DNA of 26,339 nucleotides. Source: Theristus sp. LFF4_11. Its lineage: Eukaryota; Nematoda; Chromadorea; Monhysterida; Xyalidae. The stretch spans positions 1 to 26,339 of the forward strand of contig JASANC010004394.1 in NCBI GenBank assembly GCA_030248135.1, given 5' to 3'. Positions 1 to 9,916 of the stretch are shown here, piece after piece (within the stretch, counting starts at the first letter, position 1; each line of letters starts with the position of its first letter). The notes under the pieces are model-generated. The model ran no database searches. It was not told where the DNA came from and was given only the letters and a program-made list of their open reading frames with translations. Position numbers and translations under genes: made by a program.

Positions 1-234
1 GACGTGTTTGTCTTTCAAAATTTAGAAGCTTTTCCCGAACATTTCTTGACTTGTGACTGAATTGACAATGAACATAATTGAAATGACATGAATGGTGCGA
101 CCAAATGTGACATCGGATTTTTTTCATCTTTACACCCAACAACGCTTGCTCACACGTAAGCTGCTTTCAAGCAGGAAAAGTGGCATCCCATCCCAATCCC
201 ACGTGATTTTTTTTATAACGGCTACATTTTTTAG

Positions 235-283
235 AGCGTTAGGAGCAAATCACACAGGCGATACGAATTATCGCGGCAAAAAG
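235..283 (+). CDS. GPCR exon: second intracellular loop
   Basis: Follows a T-rich tract ending TTTTTTAG and ends G|GTTTGA. It is 49 nt long, phase 0 in and phase 1 out, giving 16 very basic residues ([16 protein letters not shown]). That suits the cytoplasmic loop just before TM4. The next exon accepts phase 1, which supports both boundaries. Confidence 0.55.
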
Positions 284-3200
284 GTTTGATTGCAAATCAG
301 TGCTTGTTTCGCGCAACAACTCGCAGGTTACATCGTAATCACTCTCGTGTTTCTACCGTCCGTCGTCGAGTTCACCGCAACGTTCATCGACGCGTTGACG
401 GTGATGAACATACGAGATGAGAGGCGTGTCTGTTGGACGTTAAACGCCTACAACACAATGCTCTATCAGTTTCACGTTGGTGTTTTCGTTTGTTGTTTGT
501 TTTTGCTTTTGCTTTTGGTGTGCTGCATTAATTTTGCACTTTTTCACAGCAAACCGGTGTTACATGCGGTATTAAGACACCGTCACATAAACCGATACTT
601 GAAAAAGAGTCCGCCTCCGTGGCTCGGTGATAAGACTTTCGCTTGTAAACCAAAAGGTCAGGATTCGAGCCCCCAAGGCGGATGTCGCGCCGCCAGTGTA
701 GCCTTGTGAAGAACTTTCGTTTCGCCGCCTTTTGGGGAAAATAGCGACCAAAAGTACTGGTACCGAAACGTGTTTGTAAACTACAGAGTGGTCCAAAAGT
801 AGAGGGTACAAATTTGAATCGCTCTAACTCGCCAACGGTTAAATCGTTTGAGCTGAAATTTTATTCGCTTACTTGGGGAACACAAACTTAGACCTCCAGC
901 AATTTTTAGCTTTAACTAGCCAAGTTTTGCCTCTGGGGCAGAAGCAAAGTTTGAAAAAAAACAAGTTTTTGCATGAAAACAGCAATTTTTCAATTTCACA
1001 TCGGATTTATTCATCGATAACGTCACAAATTGAGCAAAAACGTCACCGATGCCTTCGGGAGCCACCTTATTAGAGACGTTGACCGTCTCGGCGATCAGGA
1101 ATGCGACGCCACCTCCGTGTCGAGTACGGTCCTTGCGCACGATTGTGTAGCCCGGTGTAGACAGTTTGGTGACGGTTTGGTCGAGTTTCGTCTCTCGCAC
1201 GGCGGCTACATCAATGCGATGGCGCCGCAGAAATTCCATCAGCTCGACCAGTTTTGCGCCTCATCCGTTGATGTTCAGCTGCGCCAGTCTCATACGCGGG
1301 TCTGACAACCGGGCGAGAGCCGTCGCAGTCGGTTGAGGTTGCAGTGTTGGCTGTCGTTGACACGGTGCGGGCGACTGACTCGCGGCGGCCGCCAGGTTGG
1401 CCTGGCGACGTGGCATCGACTGCATCGGAACGATTTGCGGTCTGCGAGCTCTGCGTCACGCCGGCGGAACATCGGCCATGCACCCGTTCGCCACATTTGC
1501 CATATTGAAATAACCACCGGTAGTGTCCGACGCGTTCGCCGCAGTTCGGGCGGTGATATTATTGCGGTCCCGGATTCGATTCGACGCCGCCGCCAAGAGC
1601 AGTTTGCGGCGCAGCCACGACGGCGACTTCTGGATGCGCCTCGGCAAAAACCCGCATCGCTCCGGAGAGGCGAAGCCGGGGTGCTGGCATTTGCGACAGT
1701 AGCCGCCAATTCCACTTCGAGGAAGCTTGGCAGAAGACTCATTTTCACAAAACGAACACACACTTCACTGCAACTGAACTGAACTCTCTCCCTCACGCAC
1801 GATGGAACAAGGAAATCGAACACAACAAGATGTTTCGCGCACATTCGCGCTTATTTCGCGGGCTTAGCACAAGGCAATTGAGGAGTGAAAATACCGTATT
1901 ACCTCTAATAAACCCCCATGGGGGTTTATTTCTTCAGCGACTTCTGGGGGTGGGGGTTTATTTTGGGGGGGGGCTTTATTTTGGGGGGGGGGGTTTATTT
2001 GGAAACCATTTTTAGGAGCGGGCAAAATGGCAAAAATACCTTCCATGGCAGGAAGGAAGTCGCAGAAACTTCTACTCTACATAGAAATTTCCTTTTACAA
2101 CAGCCTTTTGTAATGAAATTACCATTAACTCATCCATTTGGGGCCTTTGGTAACACAATTTCATCATTTTCACTGCAACCAGCCACTGAATTCGCTGGGT
2201 ATGTGTTTCAAACAGGTTTCAATAGTCCCCCATGGGGGATTATTTTTTTTGGGGGGGGGATTATTTGGAAACTTGTCGAGGGGGTGGGGGTTTATTTTTT
2301 GGGGGGGGAAGTTTAATTTTGGGGGGGGGGGTTTAATAGAGGTAATACGGTACATATCTTCGCGATTGTGCGAGGGAAAATTGAAAGCAGAAATGGTTGT
2401 ATTGCCTTTTCGACGTTATCGATGAATAGATCCGATGTCAGACAGAAAAAAATGCTGTTTTTCATGCAAAAAATTGTTTTTTTTAACTTTGCTTCCGCAC
2501 AGAAGCAATATTTTCTCGTTTGAACTAAAAAATGGAGGTCTAAGTTTGACTTTATTTTACTAAAATTTCAGCTCAAAGGGTCTAACCGTTGGCGCGTTAG
2601 AGCAATTCAAAGTGGTACCCAGTACTTTTAGACCACTCTGTATATGATTGTAGTAACAGCCCAAAAACCGAAACTTGAAAAACTTTTCCCAACTGTGACC
2701 GGTTACTTTGTTTTTTTGTCATTTTGCCTCGGAACAAAACGAAATGTTTAGAAGTACTGAAAGCACTACAGCAAGTTTACATGCCCTCGGGCGGAAGCAG
2801 TCAACAATGCCAATGAGTAACCAATTTGCTCCATATGAGCCACAAGAAAAGATTTTTTATTACACAGCGATACCGCGAACTGGGCGCTTCATACTCGTCG
2901 ATCGTGTTGATGGGCCTCGTTGTGATGATCGTGGTGGTGCGTTATCGACTGAAGCAAGTGCAGACCGCCCCGGCAATGGAAAAGGAACACAAGAAACCAC
3001 AGCAACAGGTGGACAGCGGAGAACTTTTGTCGAACAAGATGGCACGCACTGTGTATTCGGTCACACACGGTGGAAATATTGCCGGTGTCATGCCATATTT
3101 TAAGATCGGCTTTTTGAGAATACCGTCCCACCCCTCCCACCTCTAGGCACTAGAATGCAAAGTTTCTCCAATTTAGACAAATCATACATCATTCTGACCG

Positions 3201-6200
3201 TCTTGACGCGCTGATTCCGAAAATGCCATTTATTTTTTTTAATTCAAAGTCATTTAGGGCCCAAAAATGACCAAAAACCGTTTTTTCGGGGCCCTTTCAA
3301 AAAATAGTGTTTTTTCAGCTTTTTAATGAAGCTACAACAAAAATAAAAAAACCATTCGATTTGCCTTGATCTGCTGAACATTTTTTGTGAATATACTGTG
3401 CCCTAAAAATAAAGTTTAAAAGGTGAATTTAAAAAAAATGATTTTGAAGCCAGTTTTTTTATTTTTTTCGGTCTTCAGAACCATTTTCGGGGCATAGTAT
3501 GGGGGTGCACCAGAAAGCACTCCGAAATAGCTAGTTCTGTGCCAAATTTCATTTTTAATTTCGGTCGGCTGGATAACTAAAATTTGATTTTACTGTTGGT
3601 ACCCAGAACGCGATTTGGTCATCATGACACCGACATGCACCTGAACATGTACCACGTGCTGCAACCAGGTGTACTGTGAGATAAAATAAAATAGTGCATC
3701 CAAAAGCTCACGAGACCAGCTAATAGTGCCTCAAGAATCAGTGGTCGAAGTGCTTATTCATGGCTATAACAGCGGAGCTATTTTTGCTCACAAGTGTAAA
3801 CTATTGGTTAAAGACCCAATGATAATGTTAGTTTTTGGTTTTTTCAGCAATTTAGAACCGTTTTCGGGGCATAGTATGGGGGTGCACCGGAAAGCACTCC
3901 GAAATAGCTAGCTCTGTGCTAAATTTCTTTTCCAAATTCGGTCGGCTGGCTAACTAAAAAGTGGTTTTACTGTTGGTACCCAGAACGCGATTTGGTCATC
4001 ATGACACCGACATGCACCTGAACATGTACCACGTGCTGCAACCAGGTGTACTGTGAGATAAAATAAAATAGTGCGTCTAAAGGCCCACGAGACCAGCTAA
4101 TAGTGCCTTAAGAATCAGTCGTCGAAGTGCTTATTCATGGCCATAACAGCGGAGCTACTTTTGGTACGCAGACCGCGATTTTGACACCATGAGAACTACA
4201 TGTACTGTACATGCACTTACACATTACTGTTGACAACACCACCATAACCAATGTCAGTTCGGTAAAATATCTGGGAGTTGTGCTTGATGAACGTCTGGAC
4301 TACAGTGCTCACTCAACAATTGTTGCATCATCTTGCAAGCGTGCCGTTGGATTTTTGAACCGCACATTCAGCAAAATTGTTCCAATCAATACAATGCGCT
4401 ATTTGTTCACCGTCTTATTCAGATCTGTCTTGTTGTATGGATGCGTTTCGGCTTATCCCATTTACGACAAAGACCGTGGCAAACTAGAATCTACACAGAA
4501 GTTCGCATGCAGGCTGTTCTTGCGTGATTTTGATTACGAAACCGCGTACACTAGTTTACTCTCCAGATTGAATTTGTTGCCGTTGTTCCAGTCAGTGTTC
4601 GTGACTCGTATGGTCTACGCTCATAAATGTATGACTGGTATTATTCGCGACTCAGTTTTTGAGCCACTGGTGGCTCACCGGACGCGTCTCAGTGCACGTG
4701 CAAACCATTCACGTTCCATTTATATTCCGGCGTGCCGTACGGCTCGTCGAATGTCATCCGCAATGTGCTCTATTGCCTATGCTTACAACCTGTTGGATCA
4801 ATCAATTGTCAATCTGCCGATCTCGGCTTTCAAGCGTGCTATCAACAATACTGCTTTAATTGACAAACTACTAAACCGTAGCAAGACATCAAAGTTTGCC
4901 AAAGTTGTAACCAAACCTCCAAACTTCTATTGAAGTTTTTGTTGTGTACCGTCATGCTTTATCGCTCGTTCGTCTTTCTTATGGTCGTCATGTGCTGCTC
5001 GTCACTGTTCCCTGCATTTTTTTCCCTCTTGTGCTTAACTGTAAATTAACTGTAAATTACTCTTTTATTGTACCGCCGTGCTTTATCAGTAATTCGTTTT
5101 TGCTCATACTACGTTGATTGTCTTTGTATTGAATGCGTTTTTGCTTTTCGTCTCTCTGTTCATTATTCTTGCTTGACTGTGTGTTCTCTGTTTCTGTTGT
5201 GTTTTGGCTTGCCTACTCATGGTGTCTTACACTTCTCTGGTATTATGCCGTGCACTGCAGAAAAATAAAACTGAAGAATCAGTCGTCGAAGTGCTTATTC
5301 ATGGCCATAACAGCGGAGCTATTTTTGCTCACAAGTGTGAACTATTGGTTAAAGACCCAATGATAATGTTAGTTTTTAGGGGTTTTCAGCAATTTAGAAC
5401 CGTTTTCGAGGCATACATAGTATGTGGGTGCACCAGAAAGCACTCCGAAATAGCTAGCTCTGTGCCAAGTTTCATTTTCAATTTCGGTCGGCTGGATAAC
5501 TGAAAAGTGGTTTTACTGTTGGTACCCAGAACGCGATTTGGTCATCATGACACCGACATGCACCTGAACATGTACCACGTGCTGCAACCAGGTGTACTGT
5601 GAGATAAAATAAAATAGTGCGTCAAAAAGCCCACAAGACCAGCTAATAGTGCCTCAAGAATCAGTCGTCGAAGTGCTTATTCATGGCCATAACAGCGGAG
5701 CTACTTTTGGTACCCAGACCGCAATTTTGACACCATGAGAACTACATGTACTGTACATGCACTTACCTATACAAGCGTCTTGTTCTGCAACTGTCAGATA
5801 GGAACAAAAAGTGCATCGGAAGGTTCACTAGACTGTTATAGCTTTTTTTACACAAAAACCAGTCGTTGAAACAACTATTCAGTACCACAGCAGAGTATTT
5901 GATGATTTTCCGTGCATGTAAGAAAAGAAATGATACTGTTGGTTTTCGATTTCAGTTCAATTAGTTGAATCAGTGTTTGCGCCACAGTGTTGAGTGCTGC
6001 TGGAGGCGCTGGGCTTTTGGACGCACTATTTTATTTTATCTCACAGTACGAGTACACCTGGTTGCAGCACGTGGTATATGTTCAGGTGCATGTCGGTGTC
6101 ATGATGACCAAATCGCGTTCTGGGTACCAACAGTAAAACCACTTTTTAGTTATCCAGCCGACCGAAATTGAAAATGAAAAATTGGCACAGAGCTAGCTGT

Positions 6201-9037
6201 TTCGGAGTGCTTTTTGGTGCACCCCCATACTATGCCCCGAAAACGGTTCTAAATTGCTGAAAAACCCCAAAAACTAACATTATCATTGGGTCTTTAACTA
6301 ATAGCTCACACTTGTGAGCAAAAATAGCTCCGCTGTTATGGCCATGAATAAGCACTTCGACGACTGATTCTTAAGGTACTATTAGCTGGTCTCGTGGGCT
6401 TTTGGACGCACTATTTTATTTTATCTCACAGTACACCTGGTTGCAGCACGTGGTATATGTTCAGGTGCATGTCGGTGTCATGATGACCAAATCGCGTTCT
6501 GGGTACCAACAGTAAAACCACTTTTTAGTCATCCAGCCGACCGAAATTGAAAATGAAACTTGGCACAGAGCTAGCTGTTTCGGAGTGCTTTTTGGTGGAC
6601 CCCCATACTATGCCCCGAAAACGGTTCTGAAAACCCGAAAAAAATGAAAAACTGACTTCAAAATTAGTTTTTTTTAAAATTCACCTTTACAACTTTATTT
6701 TTAGGGCACAGTATATTTACAAAAAATGTTCAGCAGATCAAGGCGAGTCGAATGGTTTTTTTATTTTTGTTGTAGCTTCATTAAAAAGCTGAAAAAACAC
6801 TATTTTTTGAAAGGGCTCCGAAAAAACGGTTTTTAGTCATTTTTGTGCCTTAAATGACTTTGAATCAAAAAATAAATAAGATTTTCGGAATCAGCGCGTC
6901 AAGACGGTCAGAATGATGTATGATTTGTTTAAATTGGAGAAACTTTGCATTCTAGTGCCTAGAGGAAGTTGCTATTCTGAAAAATCGGGTCTTAAACCCC
7001 GCCATATTTTGACCGGAAGGGGGGGTCAAATATGGCATGACACCACATTTAAATGTCTAGCAAATAAGGCGCGCCATGAGCGACTTTCCTGATTGTCGTT
7101 ATAAGCGAGAGGAAATCTGAAATGGCCTCGTTTGGTGTAACGGATCACTTGAACTCCAACGCTCCGAATCCCCCAGCCTCGAACCCTGATGTTGGGATCA
7201 AAGCACTCGGACCGTCGTTGACCGGTACTTGGTCAACTTTTTCGTTGACCTGCACTACACCTTTGCTCAATGTCAAGAACTGTTTGCGCTTGGTTGGTTG
7301 GTCTGTGTGTCTGTGTGTCTGTGTGTCTGTGTGTCTGTGTGTCTGTGTGTCTGTGTGTCTGTGTGTCTGTGTGTCTGTGTGTCTGTGTGTCTGTGTGTCT
7401 GTGTGTCTGTGTGTCTGTGTGTCTGTGTGTCTGTGTGTCTGTGTGTCTGTGTGTCTGTGAGTCTGTGTGTCTGTGTGTCTGTGTGTCTGTGTGTCTGTGT
7501 GTCTGTGTGTCTGTGTGTCTGTGTGTCTGTGTGTCTGTGTGTGTCTGTGTGTCTGTCTGTGTGTCTGTGTGTCTGTGTGTCTGTGTGTCTGTGTGTCTGT
7601 GTGTCTGTGTGTCTGTGTGTCTGTGGTGTGTGTCTGTGTGTCTGTGTGTCTGTGTGTCTGTGTGTCTGTGTGTCTGTGTGTCTGTGTGTCTGTGTGTCTG
7701 TGTGTCTGTGTGTCTGTGTGTCTGTGTGTCTGTGTGTCTGTTTGTCTGTGTGTCTGTGTGTCTGTGTGTCTGTGTGTCTGTGTGTCTGTGTGTCTGTGTG
7801 TCTGTGTGTCTGTGTGTCTGTGTGTCTGTGTGTCTGTGTGTCTGTGTGTCTGTGTGTCTGTGTGTCTGTGTGTCTGTGTGTCTGTGTGTCTGTGTGTCTG
7901 TGTGTCTGTGTGTCTGTGTGTCTGTGTGTCTGTGTGTCTGTGAGTCTGTGTGTCTGTGTGTCTGTGTGTCTGTGTGTCTGTGTGTCTGTGTGTCTGTGTG
8001 TCTGTGTGTCTGTGTGTCTGTGTGTCTGTGTGTCTGTGTGTCTGTGTGTCTGTGTGTCTGTGTGTCTGTGTGTCTGTGTGTCTGTGTGTCTGGCTGGCAC
8101 TAACTGACTGGCACTAACTGACACCGAACAATAGCCGGGCACGCAACAACTACCAATCAGAAACGAGTAGGGAGGGTATGCATACACGCACCTTGTCATA
8201 CTCAGTCACGCCGCACACTCCCAGCACGAACAAAGTGAACGGTGCGTTGCAAGGAAGCATTACAAGTAGGGCATTACAAATTTTATAGAATGTAGATTAG
8301 CATATTCATATTTTCATGTTTTTCTGCTACAGCTCGCTCAAGAGCGCTTTCAGCAGCGTCTATTGAAATCGTTTGCTTTGACTGCGTTGTTCACTCTGCT
8401 CTTGCACACGTTGCCCGTTCACTTGGAAGCGTTCGTTAGTACACACACAGACTGGTCGGTCAGTTTTGAAGAAAAAGTACTGCTTTTTTTATTTTCAACC
8501 ATAACGATTACTGCCACACAAAAAAATGTTTAAAAAAATGTTTGTTTATCTTCTGGAAAAAAATCATGCCGCAGGTTCAACGGCAATTGCCCGCTTTGTT
8601 CGTTCATCAACCAGGGCGGCAGTTTTACACAAACAAAACTTCTTTTTCTGTCCATCCACCAAAACATTGGAGAATAATGAACCATCAGAACAACAAACTC
8701 AACAATATAACAATTTTAAGAGTTTCCAAGACAAGGTGATGGGCAGGGTACTGAATTATTCTTCAACAACACATGGTGTCCTTCAGAGTCTGAGTTGTCC
8801 CTGTAAAACTGCCCCTACCTTAAGCCCCGTACATGCGCCATGTGCGACGTGGTCGCGTACGTGCCGTTTTGGCTGTCAAACATCAACGGCATTTTGAATT
8901 TCGTCGTGTTTTATCGGCGATCGGACGAGATTCGCACTGGGATGCTGGCGTTGTTGCGCTGCAAGAAAATGCCCGGCGACACGAAGCTCTGGAAGAAGAA
9001 ACCTTCAACGTCCGCGGCGACGGCGTCCACAAAATAA
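235..9037 (+). CDS. Rhodopsin-family G-protein-coupled receptor gene, 3' part (five exons)
   Basis: Five exons join in frame: 235-283, 327-475, 2868-3059, 8333-8458 and 8825-9037. All acceptors are AG and all donors GT, and the phases agree (0/1, 1/0, 0/0, 0/0, 0/stop). The product runs from the second intracellular loop through TM4, a cysteine-bearing second extracellular loop, TM5, a basic third loop, TM6 and TM7 to a short Lys/Ser/Thr-rich tail. Such receptors sit in the plasma membrane and signal through G proteins. TM1-TM3 and the DRY region are off the left edge. A TM4 region with P..VEF resembles invertebrate peptide (FMRFamide-like) receptors, but the ligand class is a guess. Introns 2 and 3 (2.4 and 5.3 kb) are mostly transposon and satellite DNA, while introns 1 and 4 are 43 and 366 bp. 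Family call fairly firm; subfamily weak. Confidence 0.72.
327..475 (+). CDS. GPCR exon: TM4 and second extracellular loop
   Basis: Acceptor CTCGCAG|GT; donor chosen at CAC|GTTGGT so that the next exon joins in phase 0. The exon gives a hydrophobic helix ([15 protein letters not shown]) and then a loop with the RRVCW cysteine, the expected partner of the TM3 disulfide. The frame stays open to position 709 as a T-rich, Leu/Val/Cys-rich stretch. I read that as intron because the exon at 2868 supplies a better TM5 in phase. Confidence 0.6.
1022..1844 (-). pseudogene. LINE remnant: zinc-motif N-terminus plus start of APE-type endonuclease
   Basis: On the minus strand, 1293 downward reads [10 protein letters not shown], stop, then [17 protein letters not shown] and AAVRETKL. 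This is the opening of the APE-like endonuclease of non-LTR retrotransposons (LNING, then ETKL with the catalytic Glu). It stops at about 1022 where the host foldback arm resumes, so most of the endonuclease and all of the reverse transcriptase are missing. The same frame upstream, 1761-1456, has CSFC then YCRKC (a possible C2C2 zinc motif) and a Pro/Gln/Ala-rich linker. TGA stops break it at 1456-1458 and 1261-1263. The piece is GC-rich compared with its surroundings. An alternative frame, 1844-1290, ends in an ATGA overlap with the MRLAQ start and could instead be ORF1. Confidence 0.7.
1894..2350. mobile_element. G-rich palindromic MITE, copy 1
   Basis: TA-flanked (1892-1893, 2351-2352) with terminal repeats CCGTATTACCTCTAAT. 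The interior has 24-base palindromes centred on CCCCCATGGGGG, then several runs of 8-11 G separated by TTTATTTT, and a unique core (TGCAACCAGCCACTGAATTC). There is no coding capacity; open frames through it are composition artefacts. It is inserted inside the 784-2640 foldback. Full-length relatives lie at 9917-10351 and 20193-20924. Confidence 0.85.
2868..3059 (+). CDS. GPCR exon: TM5 and third intracellular loop
   Basis: Acceptor TTATTACACAG; 64 codons in phase 0. A helix ([17 protein letters not shown]) is followed by RYRLK and a long polar Lys/Gln/Glu-rich loop ending KMARTVYS, a usual TM5-ICL3 layout. The donor TCG|GTCACA was chosen for phase 0. A 4-kb transposon composite begins only 24 nt after this donor. 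Confidence 0.62.
3084..7044. mobile_element. 4-kb foldback composite with internal tandem units
   Basis: Both ends carry GGTGTCATGCCATATTT in inverted orientation. Arms of about 1 kb (3084-4150 and about 6000-7044) are inverted copies. Each arm has an outer ~350-bp part unique to the end and then two tandem units of about 376 bp, with GGGGCATAGTATGGGGG recurring at about 3490, 3866 and, inverted, about 6226 and 6604. Another forward unit lies at 5265-5780, and a diverged one at about 5790-5910. No transposase and no clear target duplication were found. A LINE 3' fragment sits between forward units. Confidence 0.7.
4217..5264 (+). pseudogene. 5'-truncated LINE: reverse-transcriptase C-terminal part and 3' UTR
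   Basis: The open frame to the TGA at 4931-4933 carries [17 protein letters not shown], then LLYGC and [13 protein letters not shown]. These match the order of conserved blocks downstream of the catalytic palm in CR1/jockey-type reverse transcriptases. The YADD box and everything upstream are absent, so this is a dead, 5'-truncated copy. The 3' part is about 330 nt of T-rich untranslated sequence ending near AAAATAAAAC, a typical short A-rich LINE tail. It lies between repeat units of the foldback composite. No stop interrupts the remaining ~238 codons, suggesting a fairly young insertion. Confidence 0.8.
7301..8092. repeat. Octamer minisatellite (TCTGTGTG)n, about 99 copies
   Basis: A ~790-bp array of an 8-bp unit with very few changes: single A-for-T changes at 7460 and 7943, local phase slips near 7540-7560 and 7625, and a T at about 7742. 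Because 8 is not a multiple of 3, every frame is open and gives an 8-residue peptide repeat (SVCLCVCV on plus, TDTQTHRH on minus). These long open frames are not genes. The array lies in the GPCR intron 3060-8332, downstream of the foldback composite. Confidence 0.95.
8333..8458 (+). CDS. GPCR exon: TM6
   Basis: Acceptor TTTTCTGCTACAG is strong. The 42 codons begin [14 protein letters not shown] and run into a helix with F-T-L-L-L-H-T-L-P, the TM6 proline kink (family F..CW.P). The end was set at TCG|GTCAGT by phase. TTC|GTTAGT, 24 nt earlier, is an alternative that would shorten the third extracellular loop. Confidence 0.68.
8459..8824 (+). other. GPCR intron 4, no further feature
   Basis: A T/A-rich intron of 366 bp between the TM6 and TM7 exons, ending in the pyrimidine-rich CTGCCCCTACCTTAAG. 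An open frame at 8526-8897 crosses it, but its peptide has low complexity and no recognisable motif. I see no repeat or RNA gene here. Confidence 0.5.
8825..9037 (+). CDS. GPCR exon: TM7 and C-terminal tail, with stop
   Basis: Acceptor CCCCTACCTTAAG. The 71 codons, TAA included, give a TM7 ending L-N-F-V-V-F-Y (the NPxxY position), then RRSDEIRTG as helix 8 and LLRCKK, a likely palmitoylation site. The tail is 22 residues of mainly Lys, Ser, Thr and Ala. No clear AATAAA signal was seen in the next few hundred bases. Confidence 0.7.
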   Translation, partial: PRTCAMCDVVAYVPFWLSNINGILNFVVFYRRSDEIRTGMLALLRCKKMPGDTKLWKKKPSTSAATASTK

Positions 9038-9165
9038 GGCAGTGGCGCAGCGTTTTAAGAAATCAATTTGAGAAAACGTGGTTGTGATAACGGCCACTGA
9101 ACGGTAGTTCAAAGTTTTGCGTGCTCTGTGTTCTGCGGAAACAGTGATAGGTTTAAACAAAGATA

Positions 9166-9426
9166 CCGTAAAGTCTTGCATATAAGATCTCCTTATATAA
9201 ATTTGAAAATCAAAAATTTCTGAAAAAAGTGGAATTTCGTGTGACAACCTTATAAGTGGGAGGAGGTCTTATAAAGCGAACATTAGGAATTTCGGGCCTT
9301 ATAAACGGGGTAGGATTGTGACCAAGTCAAAAATTTGAATTTTTTGGTTTCCCGCCGTGTGACACTCCGCCCACTTTTGGGTGGGGTCTTATAAGTGGGA
9401 GGAACCTTATATGCAAGACTTTACGG
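9166..9426. mobile_element. MITE of the CCGTAAAGTCTTGCATATAAG family, copy 1
   Basis: 261 bp with terminal inverted repeats CCGTAAAGTCTTGCATATAA, flanked by TA on both sides (9164-9165, 9427-9428). The interior repeats the motif CTTATAA (TTATAAGTGGGAGGA and similar) and has no coding capacity. A copy differing at few positions lies at 23374-23635, in an intron of the other gene. TA duplication and size suggest a Tc1/mariner-type MITE. Confidence 0.88.
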
Positions 9427-9916
9427 TAGTTTATGTTATCTCTTCTTTTGGTTCTGCGACACATTGGATTGAATGTGTGTGAATATTGGGGTGACGTTTC
9501 ACGGTGGACACGCGGCACTCGTTGCAGTTACTGACCCAAGTCCCTGACGGTCTCGTCACTTTGAATGTTCGCATTTCGACAATTTTGAATGTTCGCATCA
9601 AGCGCATGAATTTTTTCGAACGTCTGTCAACGTGTTGAGTTGCAGAACCAACAAAAAAGATAGTACCGTAGCGTGGAGTGTTTGTGTTCTGTAAGATTGC
9701 TTTTTTTGTGGAAAATTTCTCGCATGTCAGTCAAATGTCATGCAAAAAATGTTGACATATTACTATGCGTAAATGGTAAACAGTAAGATTGGAGCGGTGA
9801 TTACCATTTTGCAAGTGAAGAAGTGGAATCGACCAATGTAGAATGGCAGCCATTCCCATTTTTTGACTGGTACACACAGTGCGCACACTCCAAAAGTTTT
9901 TATTTTTTTGTATTTA

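Larger units (their letters stand above)
784..2640. mobile_element. Foldback (long-TIR) DNA transposon, 1.86 kb, TA target
   Basis: Terminal inverted repeats of about 240 bp face each other: 784-1022 and 2410-2640, both starting CAGAGTGGTC and flanked by TA (782-783 and 2641-2642). The arms match through AGCTGAAATTTTA and CATCGATAACGTC with scattered differences. The space between them is not transposase. It holds a LINE remnant (minus strand) and a G-rich MITE. The whole element lies in the GPCR intron 476-2867. Confidence 0.75.

Noticed and set aside
476..709. Hydrophobic Leu/Val/Cys extension of the TM4 frame as a TM5
   Set aside because: It is T-rich intron-like sequence; a TM5 with proper following loop lies in the exon at 2868-3059, in matching phase.
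1918..2425. Gly/Phe-rich open frames over the G-run elements (also 10037-10327 and 20142-20345)
   Set aside because: These arise from G-runs in a non-coding MITE and recur at each copy.
7229..8199. Long open frames on both strands (Cys/Val/Ser-rich plus, Thr/His/Gln/Asp-rich minus)
   Set aside because: They are translations of an 8-bp minisatellite, which is open in all frames; no start context or splice support.
8526..8897. Open frame [13 protein letters not shown]... as a separate gene
   Set aside because: It overlaps the TM7 exon in another frame, has low complexity, and no family pattern.
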